Below are positions 25,221-34,514 of a stretch of 64,000 nt of DNA, piece by piece; position 1 is the stretch's first letter; each line of letters starts with the position of its first letter. The stretch is from positions 295,172 through 359,171 of the forward strand of contig NZ_JACCDD010000003.1 in NCBI RefSeq assembly GCF_013415115.1, read 5' to 3'. This DNA comes from Vreelandella zhaodongensis (lineage in GTDB: Bacteria; Pseudomonadota; Gammaproteobacteria; Pseudomonadales; Halomonadaceae). A program made the translations under genes and the position numbers. The notes under the pieces were generated by a model. The model saw only the letters and a list, made by a program, of their open reading frames with translations, had not been told where the DNA came from and did not search any database.

Positions 25221-26069
25221 TCACTCGTAGATATGGAAGCCGCGACCGCTCTTACGCCCGAGATACCCTGCATCCACCATGCGCTTTAGCAGCGGGCAGG
25301 GACGATATTTAGGATCGCCAAACCCTTCCTGCAACACGTTCATGATCGCCAAACAAACATCGAGACCGATTAAATCCGCCAGCGCCAACGGCCCCATTGG
25401 GTGGGCAGCGCCCAACTTCATTGCTTCATCAATGGCCTCTGGTGTTGCGGTTCCTTCTTGAACAATAAAGGCAGCTTCGTTAATCATCGGCACCAACAAG
25501 CGGTTAACCGCAAAGCCCGGTGCATCACCAATTGGTACCGCTGTTTTACCCAACGCTTTCGCCAGCGCTTCTATGCGCTCAACGGTGGTATCAGAGGTTT
25601 GTTCAGCACGAATCACTTCCACTAATTTGAGCACCGGCACCGGGTTGAAAAAGTGCATGCCTACTACCCGCTCGGGTCGCTCGCACACGGCGGCCAACCG
25701 CGTTAGCGAGAGTGACGAGGTGTTAGAAGCGAGAATCGCGTCGCTGCTTAAATGACTAAGGTCACGAAACAGCTTCTCTTTCAGCGCGGGTTGCTCTGGG
25801 GCGGCTTCAATAATAATGCCGCAGTCGCTTAGCGCTTCGAGATCAGTGGTAGTCGAAAGCTGGGCCAGTGCCTCCTGCTTAGCTGACTCGCTCATTTTTT
25901 CTTTCGCGACCAGCTTGCCAAGGCCTTTATCGATGTTGCCCTGGGCACGGGTAAGCTGCTCATCGGCGACATCAAAGAGACGAACCGTAAAACCACTGGC
26001 GGCGACCACCTGGGCGATCCCCTGCCCCATGGTGCCTGCTCCCACTACCCCGATTTGTTGTTCACTCAT
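25221..26069 (-). CDS. 3-hydroxybutyryl-CoA dehydrogenase
   Basis: A 282-residue NAD-dependent 3-hydroxyacyl-CoA dehydrogenase. The Rossmann motif is VVGAGTMGQGIAQVVAASGF (residues 7-26), the catalytic His-Glu pair lies in ERVVGMHFFNPVPVLKLVEV, and the C-terminal domain has IGDAPGFAVNRLLVPMINEA and HPMGPLALADLIGLDVCLAI. Length equals that of PaaH/Hbd. The start is 18 bp after the AMP-ligase stop, so they are co-transcribed. It should oxidise the product of the neighbouring hydratase. Confidence 0.92.
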   Translation of the reverse strand: MSEQQIGVVGAGTMGQGIAQVVAASGFTVRLFDVADEQLTRAQGNIDKGLGKLVAKEKMSESAKQEALAQLSTTTDLEALSDCGIIIEAAPEQPALKEKLFRDLSHLSSDAILASNTSSLSLTRLAAVCERPERVVGMHFFNPVPVLKLVEVIRAEQTSDTTVERIEALAKALGKTAVPIGDAPGFAVNRLLVPMINEAAFIVQEGTATPEAIDEAMKLGAAHPMGPLALADLIGLDVCLAIMNVLQEGFGDPKYRPCPLLKRMVDAGYLGRKSGRGFHIYE

Positions 26070-26087
26070 CGTTATTTTTCCCCTGAA

Positions 26088-27719
26088 TCAGTGCTGTTTC
26101 GCTTCTTCACGCAGCACAAACTTTTGAATTTTGCCCGTTGACGTTTTTGGCAGTTCACTAAAAATGATTGTCTTAGGTACTTTGAAGCTCGCTAAATGCT
26201 CTCGGCAGTGAGCAATAATGTCGGCTTCAGTAATTTCACCATAACCAATTTTTAATTTAACAAACGCGCAGGGTGTCTCACCCCACTTTTCATCGGGCTT
26301 GGCCACAACGGCGGCTTCTTCGACTGCTGAGTGGCTATAAATGGCATCTTCTACTTCGATGGTGGAGATATTTTCACCGCCGGAAATGATGATGTCTTTA
26401 GAACGGTCTTTAATTTCGATGTAGCCATCGGCATGCCAAACCGCGAGATCACCAGTGTGATACCAGCCCCCTTCCAAAGCTTTCTCAGTGGCTTCGGCAT
26501 TCTTCAGATAGCCTTTCATCACGTTGTTGCCACGCATTAAAATTTCACCGATGGTCTCGCCATCCTTCGCGACGGGTTCAAGGGTTAGCGGGTCAGCCAC
26601 GCAGAGCGCCTCAAGCATGTGGTAGCGTACCCCTTGGCGAGCCTTGATCTTGGCACGGGATTCCAGCGGCAACTCATTCCATGCTTCACGCCAAGCACAC
26701 ACCGTTACAGGGCCATAAACCTCGGTTAACCCGTACACATGGGTCACTTCAATGCCGAGTTTCTCCACACCAGCAATCACTGACGCAGGCGGCGCAGCAC
26801 CTGCAGTGGTCACTTTAACGGGATGATCAAATTCACGTTTCTGGTCAGCAGGTAAGTTCACAAGGCCGTTCAGTACAATCGGCGCACCACTAAAATGCGT
26901 GACCTTCTCATCCACAATAAGGTCGTTAATCCGCTTTGGATCTACTTTGCGCAGACACACGCTAACACCGGCGTTGGCGGCAATCGTCCAGGGGAAACAC
27001 CAGCCGTTGCAGTGAAACATCGGCAACGTCCAGAGATAGACCGGATGATGCGGCATGGCCCACTCTAGGATATTACTGACCGCGTTTAAGTAAGCGCCAC
27101 GGTGGTGGTAAACCACCCCTTTTGGCTTGCCCGTGGTGCCCGAAGTGTAGTTCAGTGAAATCGCTTGCCACTCATTGTCAGGCAGTTTGTAGGCATAGTC
27201 AGCATCACCTTCTGCCAGCAGTGCTTCGTACTCAACCTCACCGATGCCTTGAGTTTCGCCTAAAAACTCCGGATCGAAAACGTCGATAATCAGCGGCTTA
27301 TCGTCTAATAAGGCAACGGCTTCATTGATGACCTGTGCAAATTCAGGATCAACAAGAACGGCTTTCGCTTCACCATGGGCCAACATATAGCTAATCGCTT
27401 CGGCATCCAGACGGATATTTAAGGTATTTAGCACGTAGCCTGCCAGTGGCACCCCAAAATGGGCTTCAAACATCGCCGGAATGTTCGGCAGCATTGCCGC
27501 CACCGTTTGGCCGGGCTGAAGGCCACGTTTTTCAAGCGCCGAAGCCAACTGGCGACAACGAGTCCAGGTTTCTGCCCAGGTGCGGCGCGTTGTGCCATGC
27601 ACAACCGCTGGGTAATCGGGATATACCGCCGCCGAACGCTCAATAAACGTCAATGGAGATAGCGGTACATGGTTAGCAACCGTAGGCGGCATGCCTTGCT
27701 CAAAAATGGAAGCGTTCAT
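26088..27719 (-). CDS. Acyl-CoA synthetase (AMP-forming), DmdB/FadD-like
   Basis: A 543-residue ANL-superfamily ligase that activates a carboxylic acid through an acyl-AMP. The P-loop-like YTSGTTGKPKGVVYHHRGAY, the A5 motif HVYGLTEVYGP, the A7 motif WYHTGDLAVWHADGYIEIKD and the catalytic Lys in LPKTSTGKIQKF are all in place. The closest wording (PMFHCNGWCFPW, TTAGAAPPASV) is that of medium-chain and methylmercaptopropionate-CoA ligases (DmdB), so the substrate may be a short or medium acyl acid. No demethylase (dmdA) is in the window, hence DMSP use is not shown. Confidence 0.9.
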   Translation of the reverse strand: MNASIFEQGMPPTVANHVPLSPLTFIERSAAVYPDYPAVVHGTTRRTWAETWTRCRQLASALEKRGLQPGQTVAAMLPNIPAMFEAHFGVPLAGYVLNTLNIRLDAEAISYMLAHGEAKAVLVDPEFAQVINEAVALLDDKPLIIDVFDPEFLGETQGIGEVEYEALLAEGDADYAYKLPDNEWQAISLNYTSGTTGKPKGVVYHHRGAYLNAVSNILEWAMPHHPVYLWTLPMFHCNGWCFPWTIAANAGVSVCLRKVDPKRINDLIVDEKVTHFSGAPIVLNGLVNLPADQKREFDHPVKVTTAGAAPPASVIAGVEKLGIEVTHVYGLTEVYGPVTVCAWREAWNELPLESRAKIKARQGVRYHMLEALCVADPLTLEPVAKDGETIGEILMRGNNVMKGYLKNAEATEKALEGGWYHTGDLAVWHADGYIEIKDRSKDIIISGGENISTIEVEDAIYSHSAVEEAAVVAKPDEKWGETPCAFVKLKIGYGEITEADIIAHCREHLASFKVPKTIIFSELPKTSTGKIQKFVLREEAKQH

Positions 27720-27781
27720 AAATCACCTTTTGTGTTGATCGTTTTTATATTGATAGTTAATCGCGCAATGCGTTTTTATCG

Positions 27782-29155
27782 TTAGCGCTGATCTTGCTCT
27801 TCCGTGTCTTGGCTCGGCGCAGGCTCACGCCCGAACATATTTGTTTTTTGTACTAACACGTACAACACGACCCCGGCCGCTAATCCCCAACCTGCACCAT
27901 ATACCGCCAATACGACGGCCATCGTGCCTGCGACGCCACGCTCAGCGGTGGTTTTAGTCTGTTCAATACCCACCATTAAGCAAATATAGCCAGTCAGCAG
28001 CAGAGTGAGCGAAAGTGCAATGGGCAGCACCGGCTGAAACATGCTGACCAATGGCAGCGTGAATAGCGCAATAAAGCCGGTAATCCAGAACGTGCCGCCG
28101 CCGCTATAAATCGATTCCATGGCATGTCGGCCATTTTTATAACGCTCAGCCATGGTGGCCGTGACGGCAGTCCAGATCGGGCCAGCCAACCCAGGATAGG
28201 GAGCAAAGAAAGCATGCATACCGTTACGAATAGCGGTGACGTGGTGAATACGATCAGTGCTGTAGTCAATTTTTTCATCAGTGCGAATATGGTCAACCCG
28301 AGACATCAGCGTACGCCCTACGACAATATCACCGAATGCGATAACGTAGGCGATCACCGCCGTAGGTATGGCCAGCACAAAGACATCGATGCCAGGGAAG
28401 CCGACCGTAAAGGGCAGGTAGTTCCACATCTCAGTGAAGTTCGGCTGGGTAATCCCCCACTCAATGGTAGGCCGTGGGTACTCGCCAATCGCCCAAGCCA
28501 CCAGAATCGCAACAATCATGCCTGGCACCATGCCGTAGTTGGCAATTTTGCGCATAATCGCGTGGTCTTCCACCCAGCGTTTAAAGGCCACCGAAAACAG
28601 CATGAAAATAGCAATTAACATACCGGCGATCAGCGACACAGGGGTCTCAGCTAAGCGCCCGCCCTGCTGTATTTCACCGGTAATGGCGGCGATGCCGGCA
28701 CCGATAATAATGCCCGCCTGGAGGGAGTTGGGGACCAGATGAACCAGCTTACGGCCCAGCCCAGTTACCCCTAAGATTAAGAAAATTAAAAAGACCAAGA
28801 ATTGAAGTGCAAACAGCGCCTGAATCGCCTCTGGACCTGGCTCAAAATCGCCCAGAAACGCTAACACGACAGGCACCGCGGGCGTAATCCAGCCGGGCAC
28901 CATTGGCACACCTAGCAGCGCAGGTAGCATGAAACCGATACCACATACCACCACATACGCCAGGGCAACATCATAAGGAAGGCCTAGGTACTGCTCTAAA
29001 AGCGGAATCATCGCCAGGCTAACCACAAACATGATGAGCCCTTGAATCATCTCTGCCATTTCCCAACGATAATGAACAAAGGGTAATCGCACTTTAAACG
29101 GCCCTAAGGGCCAATATGGCTGCTCTTCGCCGTGCTGGCGGTGCTTAAGTTGCAT
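27782..29155 (-). CDS. NCS2 (xanthine/uracil-type) permease family protein
   Basis: About 457 residues with roughly 12-14 transmembrane helices, distantly like the nucleobase-ascorbate (SLC23) family. The stretch NSLQAGIIIGAGIAAITGEI matches the helix 8-9 region, but the usual QNxG and NxGxxxxT signatures are not obvious, so the substrate may not be a nucleobase. It lies inside a fatty-acid activation cluster, 62 bp before the ligase, which suggests it imports the organic acid degraded there. The ATG at 29155 has an AAGGAG site; the frame from 29218 is not used. Confidence 0.75.
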   Translation of the reverse strand: MQLKHRQHGEEQPYWPLGPFKVRLPFVHYRWEMAEMIQGLIMFVVSLAMIPLLEQYLGLPYDVALAYVVVCGIGFMLPALLGVPMVPGWITPAVPVVLAFLGDFEPGPEAIQALFALQFLVFLIFLILGVTGLGRKLVHLVPNSLQAGIIIGAGIAAITGEIQQGGRLAETPVSLIAGMLIAIFMLFSVAFKRWVEDHAIMRKIANYGMVPGMIVAILVAWAIGEYPRPTIEWGITQPNFTEMWNYLPFTVGFPGIDVFVLAIPTAVIAYVIAFGDIVVGRTLMSRVDHIRTDEKIDYSTDRIHHVTAIRNGMHAFFAPYPGLAGPIWTAVTATMAERYKNGRHAMESIYSGGGTFWITGFIALFTLPLVSMFQPVLPIALSLTLLLTGYICLMVGIEQTKTTAERGVAGTMAVVLAVYGAGWGLAAGVVLYVLVQKTNMFGREPAPSQDTEEQDQR

Positions 29156-29310
29156 AAAATACTCCTTGGTTTTAGTCATTAGTGTTGTTGTGAATACCAT
29201 TGCTTTGAACCGGAACAACGATTCAGCATGACAATACGCACGGGCGTACTGGCGCGGTTAAGCACAACGATACGTTTTAAAACGGTCGTTTCACTGCGTA
29301 TTAACGTAAG

Positions 29311-29333
29311 CCGCCGACCCAATGGGTCGGCGG
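29311..29333 (-). terminator. Hairpin after the acyl-CoA dehydrogenase gene
   Basis: CCGCCGACCC and GGGTCGGCGG form a 10-bp perfect stem around the loop AAT, 36 bp after the dehydrogenase stop. There is no T-run on the minus strand, so termination may be partial. Confidence 0.45.
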
Positions 29334-29368
29334 AAATGAGTGGTTAAGCAATCACGCTTGTGGGTAGT

Positions 29369-31159
29369 TTATGGCCTTAACTCGAAGTCACTCAGGCATT
29401 GCATACCCGCTTCGATAACCGCGCGTTGCGCACGGCCAGCAGGCAGCCACTGTGTGATAACAAAATTGGCGCTACACAGCTTGGCGCGATAAAACGGATC
29501 ATCACTGCCATTTTGTAGCGCGCTGGTCGCGTGAAGTGCGGCATTGCCCATCTGCCAGCCACAAAGCACATGGCCTGCTAGATTGATCAACGGTGTCGCA
29601 TAGGCCTGCACCGCATCTGGGCCAGTTTCCGGGTCACTGCCTTGCTCAAGCACAAGCTGCATCGCGGCACGCAGATCGTCGGCCCCTACAGCCAGTGCAT
29701 CACCCAGTGATGTAAGGGTGGGGTCGGCTCGCAGCGCTTCTGCCGTATTGAGCACGTCATCTATCAGTGCTGTAAATGCTGCACCACCGTCACGCTGTAG
29801 CTTACGTCCCGCTAAGTCGAGCGCCTGAATGCCATTCGTGCCTTCATAAATAGGCGCGATTCGTGCATCCCGAAGCAGCTGGGCTGCGCCAGTTTCTTCC
29901 ACATAGCCCATGCCGCCATGCACCTGAATACCCATCGATGCGATATCCACGGCTTGGTCGGTCGAAAAACTTTTGACGATAGGGATCAGCACATCAGCAC
30001 ATGCCTGGGCAGCTTGGCGCTCGGTGTCGCTTTCACTGTGTCGGGCAAGATCCAACTGACCAGCACAGTACAGCGCCAAGGCACGAAGGGCATCGGTGCG
30101 AGCACGCATTGAGAGCAGCATCCGGCGCACATCTAAATGGTCGCTGATCGTGCACTCGCTACCGCCACGGGATTTAGGCGAACGCCCCTGGGTGCGCTCC
30201 AAGGCATAAGCAAACGCATGCTGACAAGCACGCTCTGCCACACCGATACCTTGAATGCCCACCTTGTGACGCGCTTCGTTCATCATGGTAAACATGTGGT
30301 TGAGGCCACGCCCCTCTTCACCCACCAGATAGCCGATAGCGCCGTCGTTCTCGCCAAAGCTTAAGGTGCAGGTAGGCGAACCATGAATGCCCAGCTTGTG
30401 TTCGATAGAGGCACAAGTTACGTCGTTACGCTCACCCAGCGAGCCATCCGCATTAACCAGGAACTTGGGCACTAGGAAAAGTGAAATGCCCTTGTTGCCT
30501 TCTGGCGCATCGGGTTTACGCGCCAGCACAAGGTGAATGATATTTTCGGCGGCGTCGTGTTCGCCCCAGGTGATATAGATTTTTTGGCCACTAATGCGGT
30601 AGTGGTCGCCTTCAGGTACGGCTTTAGTGCGTACTTTAGAAAGATCGGAGCCTGCCTGAGGCTCTGTCAGGTTCATGGTACCTGTCCAGGTACCTTCAAC
30701 GAGTTTGGGGAGATAGGTCGTTTTTAACGTTTCACTGCCATGATGCGCCAGAGCTTCGATCGCGCCTGCCGTCAACATAGGGCAAAGGCCTAAGGCCATA
30801 TTGGCACCGTGAAGCATTTCTTGAACAGCGCTGGCGACCACTTCGGGTAGGTTCTGACCACCTAGCGCTTCAGAAACACCAATACCATTCCAGCCGCCTT
30901 CTACATACGCTTGGTAGGCCGCAGCAAACCCTTCCGAAGTGGTGACACTACCATCCGTGTGACGTTTAGCACCTTGCTGATCACCGACACTGTTTAATGG
31001 GCCCCACACATCCCCTGCGAGTTTTGCTGCCTCTTCCAGTACCGCCTCAACCAAGTCGGGAGTGGCTTCTTCAAAGCCTGGCAGTGCAAGCGAGCGGTGT
31101 GCGAGTAACTCTTCGAGCACAAAACGCAGATCGCGTACCGGCGCGGCATAATAATTCAT
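29369..31159 (-). CDS. Acyl-CoA dehydrogenase, 596-residue DmdC-like class
   Basis: A flavin-dependent acyl-CoA dehydrogenase longer than the usual 380 residues because of an extra C-terminal domain (about residues 470-596). The FAD/substrate regions are MNLTEPQAGSDLSKVRTKAV, YRISGQKIYITWGEHD and GGMGYVEETGAAQLLRDARI; the catalytic Glu is expected in IAPIYEGTNGIQALDL. The starting sequence (YYAAPVRDLRFVLEELL) and length match the DmdC group and other large dehydrogenases of unclear chain-length preference. First gene of the cluster. Confidence 0.9.
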   Translation of the reverse strand: MNYYAAPVRDLRFVLEELLAHRSLALPGFEEATPDLVEAVLEEAAKLAGDVWGPLNSVGDQQGAKRHTDGSVTTSEGFAAAYQAYVEGGWNGIGVSEALGGQNLPEVVASAVQEMLHGANMALGLCPMLTAGAIEALAHHGSETLKTTYLPKLVEGTWTGTMNLTEPQAGSDLSKVRTKAVPEGDHYRISGQKIYITWGEHDAAENIIHLVLARKPDAPEGNKGISLFLVPKFLVNADGSLGERNDVTCASIEHKLGIHGSPTCTLSFGENDGAIGYLVGEEGRGLNHMFTMMNEARHKVGIQGIGVAERACQHAFAYALERTQGRSPKSRGGSECTISDHLDVRRMLLSMRARTDALRALALYCAGQLDLARHSESDTERQAAQACADVLIPIVKSFSTDQAVDIASMGIQVHGGMGYVEETGAAQLLRDARIAPIYEGTNGIQALDLAGRKLQRDGGAAFTALIDDVLNTAEALRADPTLTSLGDALAVGADDLRAAMQLVLEQGSDPETGPDAVQAYATPLINLAGHVLCGWQMGNAALHATSALQNGSDDPFYRAKLCSANFVITQWLPAGRAQRAVIEAGMQCLSDFELRP

Positions 31160-31299
31160 GGCAAAACCTCAGCGGAAATCGGTGATAAACAGAAATTAGT
31201 ATAAACACTATGCCGAATAGTAGTTTCACTACTTTCATCACACCATTAGCCCAAGGTCTCACCTACCGAAGTAAACGTAGCCACCACCACATATATCTT

Positions 31300-31333
31300 T
31301 GTTCTTAACGTATTTCTGTTCTTAACGTATTTC
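31300..31333. repeat. 17-bp tandem repeat, two copies
   Basis: TGTTCTTAACGTATTTC is repeated exactly at 31300-31316 and 31317-31333, just downstream of the MFS gene. A short slippage-type duplication with no evident function. Confidence 0.8.
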
Positions 31334-31345
31334 TATTTACCAGCT

Positions 31346-32716
31346 CTATTTACGTACTTCGGTTTCCACGTCGTCATAATAAACAATATGAGTCTGGTCC
31401 TCTGGAGGTGGGCCCACCATCGGTTCAACGGCATTCACTTCAGGCACAACGTCAGATAAGTCTTCCAAGTGTTCATGCTCAAGTGCGCCTTGCATCAACT
31501 CCTCTGTGACGACCAACTCAGCACCTGCCGCTGTCATCGGCGTAGTCGGTGTAAAGGGAGCCACGGGAACCGGTGCAGGCCGCACGCTGCGCCGCCAACC
31601 AAAGAACAGGAGGAAAAACAGACTAAGCGAGCCAAACGCCCAGAACAGCCCCGCATCTCCCATGGCGGTCATTACCGGAGAGATCATCAGCGGGCTGATG
31701 GTGGCACCAATGGAGTTGATCAATAACAGGCCCTGGCTCATACGTACCAACGCGCCTGCCGGGGCACGGTCGGCGGCATGGCTAACCGCCACCGGGTAAA
31801 GCGCAAACACACCGCCACCCAGTAAAAACAGCAGTGCTGCCAGCAAGGGCGTCGACATCGGCAACCAAATCATCGCCGCAGAAATCACCACGCAGAAAGC
31901 ACTGATAGCAATCAGCACCATTTGACGATCATGGCGGTCAGACCAGCGCCCAATAGGGTACTGAAGCAGCATAGCGCCGAGTATTACCACGGCCATCATC
32001 TGCCCCACTTGATTAACGCTCATGCCAATACGCTGCAAGTACAATGGCAACAGCGTATAAGCGGCGGCGACCACCATGCCAGACCCTAAGCTTCCCATCA
32101 CCCCCGTCGGCGTCATGGTAATCAAGCGGTGCGGCGGGAGCGGCTCAGCGTGCTCTAGAAGGGGCGATACCCGAGGAATCATTGCCATAGGCAGGACGGA
32201 CAGAGATGCTAATAGGCCAATCACCATGAAAGGTGCAGTCACCCCCATCGCATTGGTGACACCTAGCAACAGCTGCCCCAGCACGCCCGCGGCATATAGC
32301 GCAATCATGTACATCGCCAGCAGGCGGCCACGTACTTTTTGATCGCCCGATGTCAGCAGCCAGCTCTCAATCACCAGGTAAACGCCCACGGTGGCCCAGC
32401 CGCCAATTAAGCGCAGAACAAACCAAGCCCAAGGGTCGAAAAACAGCCCTTGCAGCAGCACCGTGACAGCAACCAACGAGGCAAAGCTACCGTAAGCACG
32501 AATATGGCCTATACGCAGAAGCAAACGGTCATTGACCAGTGCACCTAACGCTAAGCCAATAAAGTAAGCCGAGGAGACAATACCAATTACCGTGGCTGAT
32601 TCGCCCGCAGCATCTAAACGCACAGTAATCAGCGTGGCGAGAAAGCCATTGCCAATTCCAAGAATAAACAGCCCTAATAAAGGCGCTAGCGCCATAGCTA
32701 GCAGTTGCCGCGACAT
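31346..32716 (-). CDS. MFS transporter, YcaD-like
   Basis: About 456 residues with 12 transmembrane helices of the major facilitator superfamily. The first helix pair reads LAPLLGLFILGIGNGFLATL and the segment VIGIVSSAYFIGLALGALVN is typical of the YcaD subgroup. A cytosolic tail of about 70 acidic residues follows the last helix (ELVVTEELMQGALEHEHLED), which is longer than in E. coli YcaD. The ATG at 32716 (MSRQLLAMALAPLLG) is preferred to the upstream 32767, which lies in a tandem repeat. Substrate unknown. Confidence 0.88.
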   Translation of the reverse strand: MSRQLLAMALAPLLGLFILGIGNGFLATLITVRLDAAGESATVIGIVSSAYFIGLALGALVNDRLLLRIGHIRAYGSFASLVAVTVLLQGLFFDPWAWFVLRLIGGWATVGVYLVIESWLLTSGDQKVRGRLLAMYMIALYAAGVLGQLLLGVTNAMGVTAPFMVIGLLASLSVLPMAMIPRVSPLLEHAEPLPPHRLITMTPTGVMGSLGSGMVVAAAYTLLPLYLQRIGMSVNQVGQMMAVVILGAMLLQYPIGRWSDRHDRQMVLIAISAFCVVISAAMIWLPMSTPLLAALLFLLGGGVFALYPVAVSHAADRAPAGALVRMSQGLLLINSIGATISPLMISPVMTAMGDAGLFWAFGSLSLFFLLFFGWRRSVRPAPVPVAPFTPTTPMTAAGAELVVTEELMQGALEHEHLEDLSDVVPEVNAVEPMVGPPPEDQTHIVYYDDVETEVRK

Positions 32717-32750
32717 GTGTATACCTACCTTGCCTGAATAAAGAGTGGCC

Positions 32751-32793
32751 CGAATAACGATAAGCACGAATAACGATAAGCACGAATAACGAG
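32751..32793. repeat. 16-bp tandem repeat, about 2.6 copies
   Basis: CGAATAACGATAAGCA occurs at 32751-32766 and 32767-32782, and a partial third copy (CGAATAACGA) follows. It lies in the leader of the MFS gene and could alter its promoter spacing by copy-number change. Confidence 0.8.
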
Positions 32794-32916
32794 AGGTTAG
32801 CCGTTAGCTCGCCTATCTCAAGCACGCCTATCACATCAGGCAGGCAGAAAACGGGCGCGCAATTATTGCCTTCAACGCTATAAAGTCAATGCTTTTTCAT
32901 AGCATGAGCATACAAA

Positions 32917-33555
32917 TTAGTGTTTTGTAAATATAGCGGTATCTTTACCAGGAAATTCCACTACCAAACCCTGCTTTTCCGCCCACCAGCGAAATGTCGC
33001 TTCGCTAAAAAAGCACACGTGTGTCGGGTCATTAATATAGTGCCAGCGAGCAAACGCCTCGAGAGTGCTCACACGCTTTGTCATCAGTCCAAGATAGCCA
33101 CCCGGAACTAAATTCTCGACCAGTTGACCAAGCACTTCGCCAGGTGCAGAGAGATGCTCCACCACCTCAGTGGCGGTAATAAAGTCGTACTGTCGCGTTA
33201 GCACCTCCGCGTCAGCGGCGTAAAAAACATCGTAAACTGCCATGGGGAAGCCAGACTCTTCAAACATCACCGACAGCGTGGGCCCTGGGCCACAGCCAAA
33301 GTCCAGTCCGCGGGCGCCCTTAGGCAGTTTAGCGACTAACGGGGCAAATAAACGCCCCAGAAAACGTCGATATCCCGTATCATGCGGCGAATTCTGATGC
33401 TGGTCGTACTCTGCTTTCTCTTGCCGTACATCCAAATGCTGCTCGGCAGGCACAAACACCAGGTCGCACGTGGCACACTGGTAGTAATCACGGCGACGGT
33501 CTTGGTGATAAAGCGCCGGTTTAGGCGCATTACATAGCGGGCAGCGTCGCATCAT
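32917..33555 (-). CDS. Class I SAM-dependent methyltransferase with zinc ribbon
   Basis: About 212 residues. A zinc ribbon (CPLCNAPKPALYH and YYQCATCDLVFVP) precedes a methyltransferase core: ARGLDFGCGPGPTLSVMFEE is the SAM-binding loop, TATEVVEHL the acidic motif, and LGLMTKRVSTLEAFARWHYI and CFFSEATFRWWAEKQGL follow. Substrate unknown. The frame runs to 33597, where its ATG would overlap the divergent VOC gene start; MMRRC at 33555, with GAGA upstream, fits better. Confidence 0.85.
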   Translation of the reverse strand: MMRRCPLCNAPKPALYHQDRRRDYYQCATCDLVFVPAEQHLDVRQEKAEYDQHQNSPHDTGYRRFLGRLFAPLVAKLPKGARGLDFGCGPGPTLSVMFEESGFPMAVYDVFYAADAEVLTRQYDFITATEVVEHLSAPGEVLGQLVENLVPGGYLGLMTKRVSTLEAFARWHYINDPTHVCFFSEATFRWWAEKQGLVVEFPGKDTAIFTKH

Positions 33556-33595
33556 CGTATTCTCATGTTTCACGTTTGTATTTAAGGAAAGTGGC

Positions 33596-33979
33596 ATGCT
33601 GTCAGGTTTGGATCATCTTGTTGTTACGGTAACCGATATGGGTCGCGCCGTGGATTTTTACTCCCGCGTACTAGGTTTAGACGTGCGCTACCGAGACGCG
33701 CAGCGGGTTGACTTACTGCTGGGCGACACTGCCTTGCGCTTGCATCAAACCGACACCGATATCGCTCCTATTTCGGCGACTCCCACGCCGGGCAGCCTCG
33801 ATTTATGCCTTCGCTGCCAGCTACCGCTGGATGAATTCAAGCAGCACTTGGATGTGTTAGGCATTGATGTTGAACTTGGGCCCGTCGCTCGCCAAGGCGC
33901 TAATGGACCGATTGAGTCCATCTATTTGCGCGACCCTGACGGCAACCTACTGGAAGTTTGCCGCCCAGCTTCTCGCTGA
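33596..33979 (+). CDS. VOC family (glyoxalase-fold) protein
   Basis: A 127-residue vicinal-oxygen-chelate protein: LDHLVVTVTDMGRAVDFYSR at the start and YLRDPDGNLLEVCRP at the end give the His and Glu metal ligands of this fold. The middle (ALRLHQTDTDIAPISAT) resembles the virulence-associated BLES03-type VOC proteins. A likely AAGGAAA ribosome site precedes the ATG. Substrate unknown; it may be a dioxygenase, a lyase or a binding protein. Confidence 0.85.
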   Translation: MLSGLDHLVVTVTDMGRAVDFYSRVLGLDVRYRDAQRVDLLLGDTALRLHQTDTDIAPISATPTPGSLDLCLRCQLPLDEFKQHLDVLGIDVELGPVARQGANGPIESIYLRDPDGNLLEVCRPASR

Positions 33980-34094
33980 GTGTAGAGAGAACCAAAGCAG
34001 TGCGTTGATGATAAGCCGTGCCAGCCACGCTATCATAACGTGCTTAAACGACGCCCATAGGGGCGTCACGGCAAAGCGTCAAAAAGGATTGGTT

Positions 34095-34511
34095 ATGAGC
34101 GATAACGCCAACAAGCCCCCCTTGGAAGGTGAAGTAATTAGCGACAACACAACCTCAGAACAGCCCTCAGGTGAGCAGTCACCTCACGCTGACACTACGA
34201 TAGCCATGGTCATCTACGCCCTCTACTTAGCGAGCTTTGTGGTGGGCTTTACCTCGCTGATCGGCGTCATTATCGCCTATGTTTATCGTGGCAAGGGGCC
34301 GGAGTGGATGGATGAACACTACCGCTACCAGATCCGTACCTTTTGGATGGGGCTGCTGTACGCCAGCGTAGCGACACTGTTAACCCTTGTTTTAATTGGC
34401 TTTCCTCTGCTACTGGCACTGGCGGTTTGGTTTATTGTGCGCTGTGTAAAAGGCTTCAAAGGCTTGCAGGAGAAACGTGCGCCTTCAAACGTTGATAGCT
34501 GGCTTATTTAA
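34095..34511 (+). CDS. DUF4870-type membrane protein, copy 1
   Basis: About 138 residues. A polar, acidic N-terminus (about 35 residues) is followed by three hydrophobic helices (VIYALYLASFVVGFTSLIGV then IIAYVYRGKG; FWMGLLYASVATLLTLVLIG; LALAVWFIVRCVKG). The HYRYQIRTFW motif is shared with the second copy at 35469. These small proteins (Tic20/YtjA-like, DUF4870) have no proven role. It lies 3 bp before the LpxL-like gene. The longer frame from 33864 is not used: an ATG with AGGATT upstream is at 34095. Confidence 0.8.
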   Translation: MSDNANKPPLEGEVISDNTTSEQPSGEQSPHADTTIAMVIYALYLASFVVGFTSLIGVIIAYVYRGKGPEWMDEHYRYQIRTFWMGLLYASVATLLTLVLIGFPLLLALAVWFIVRCVKGFKGLQEKRAPSNVDSWLI

Positions 34512-34514
34512 ACA

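Noticed and set aside
26088..31159. Complete DMSP demethylation pathway
   Set aside because: DmdB- and DmdC-like genes are present but dmdA is not in the window, and these families are widespread in bacteria that do not use DMSP.
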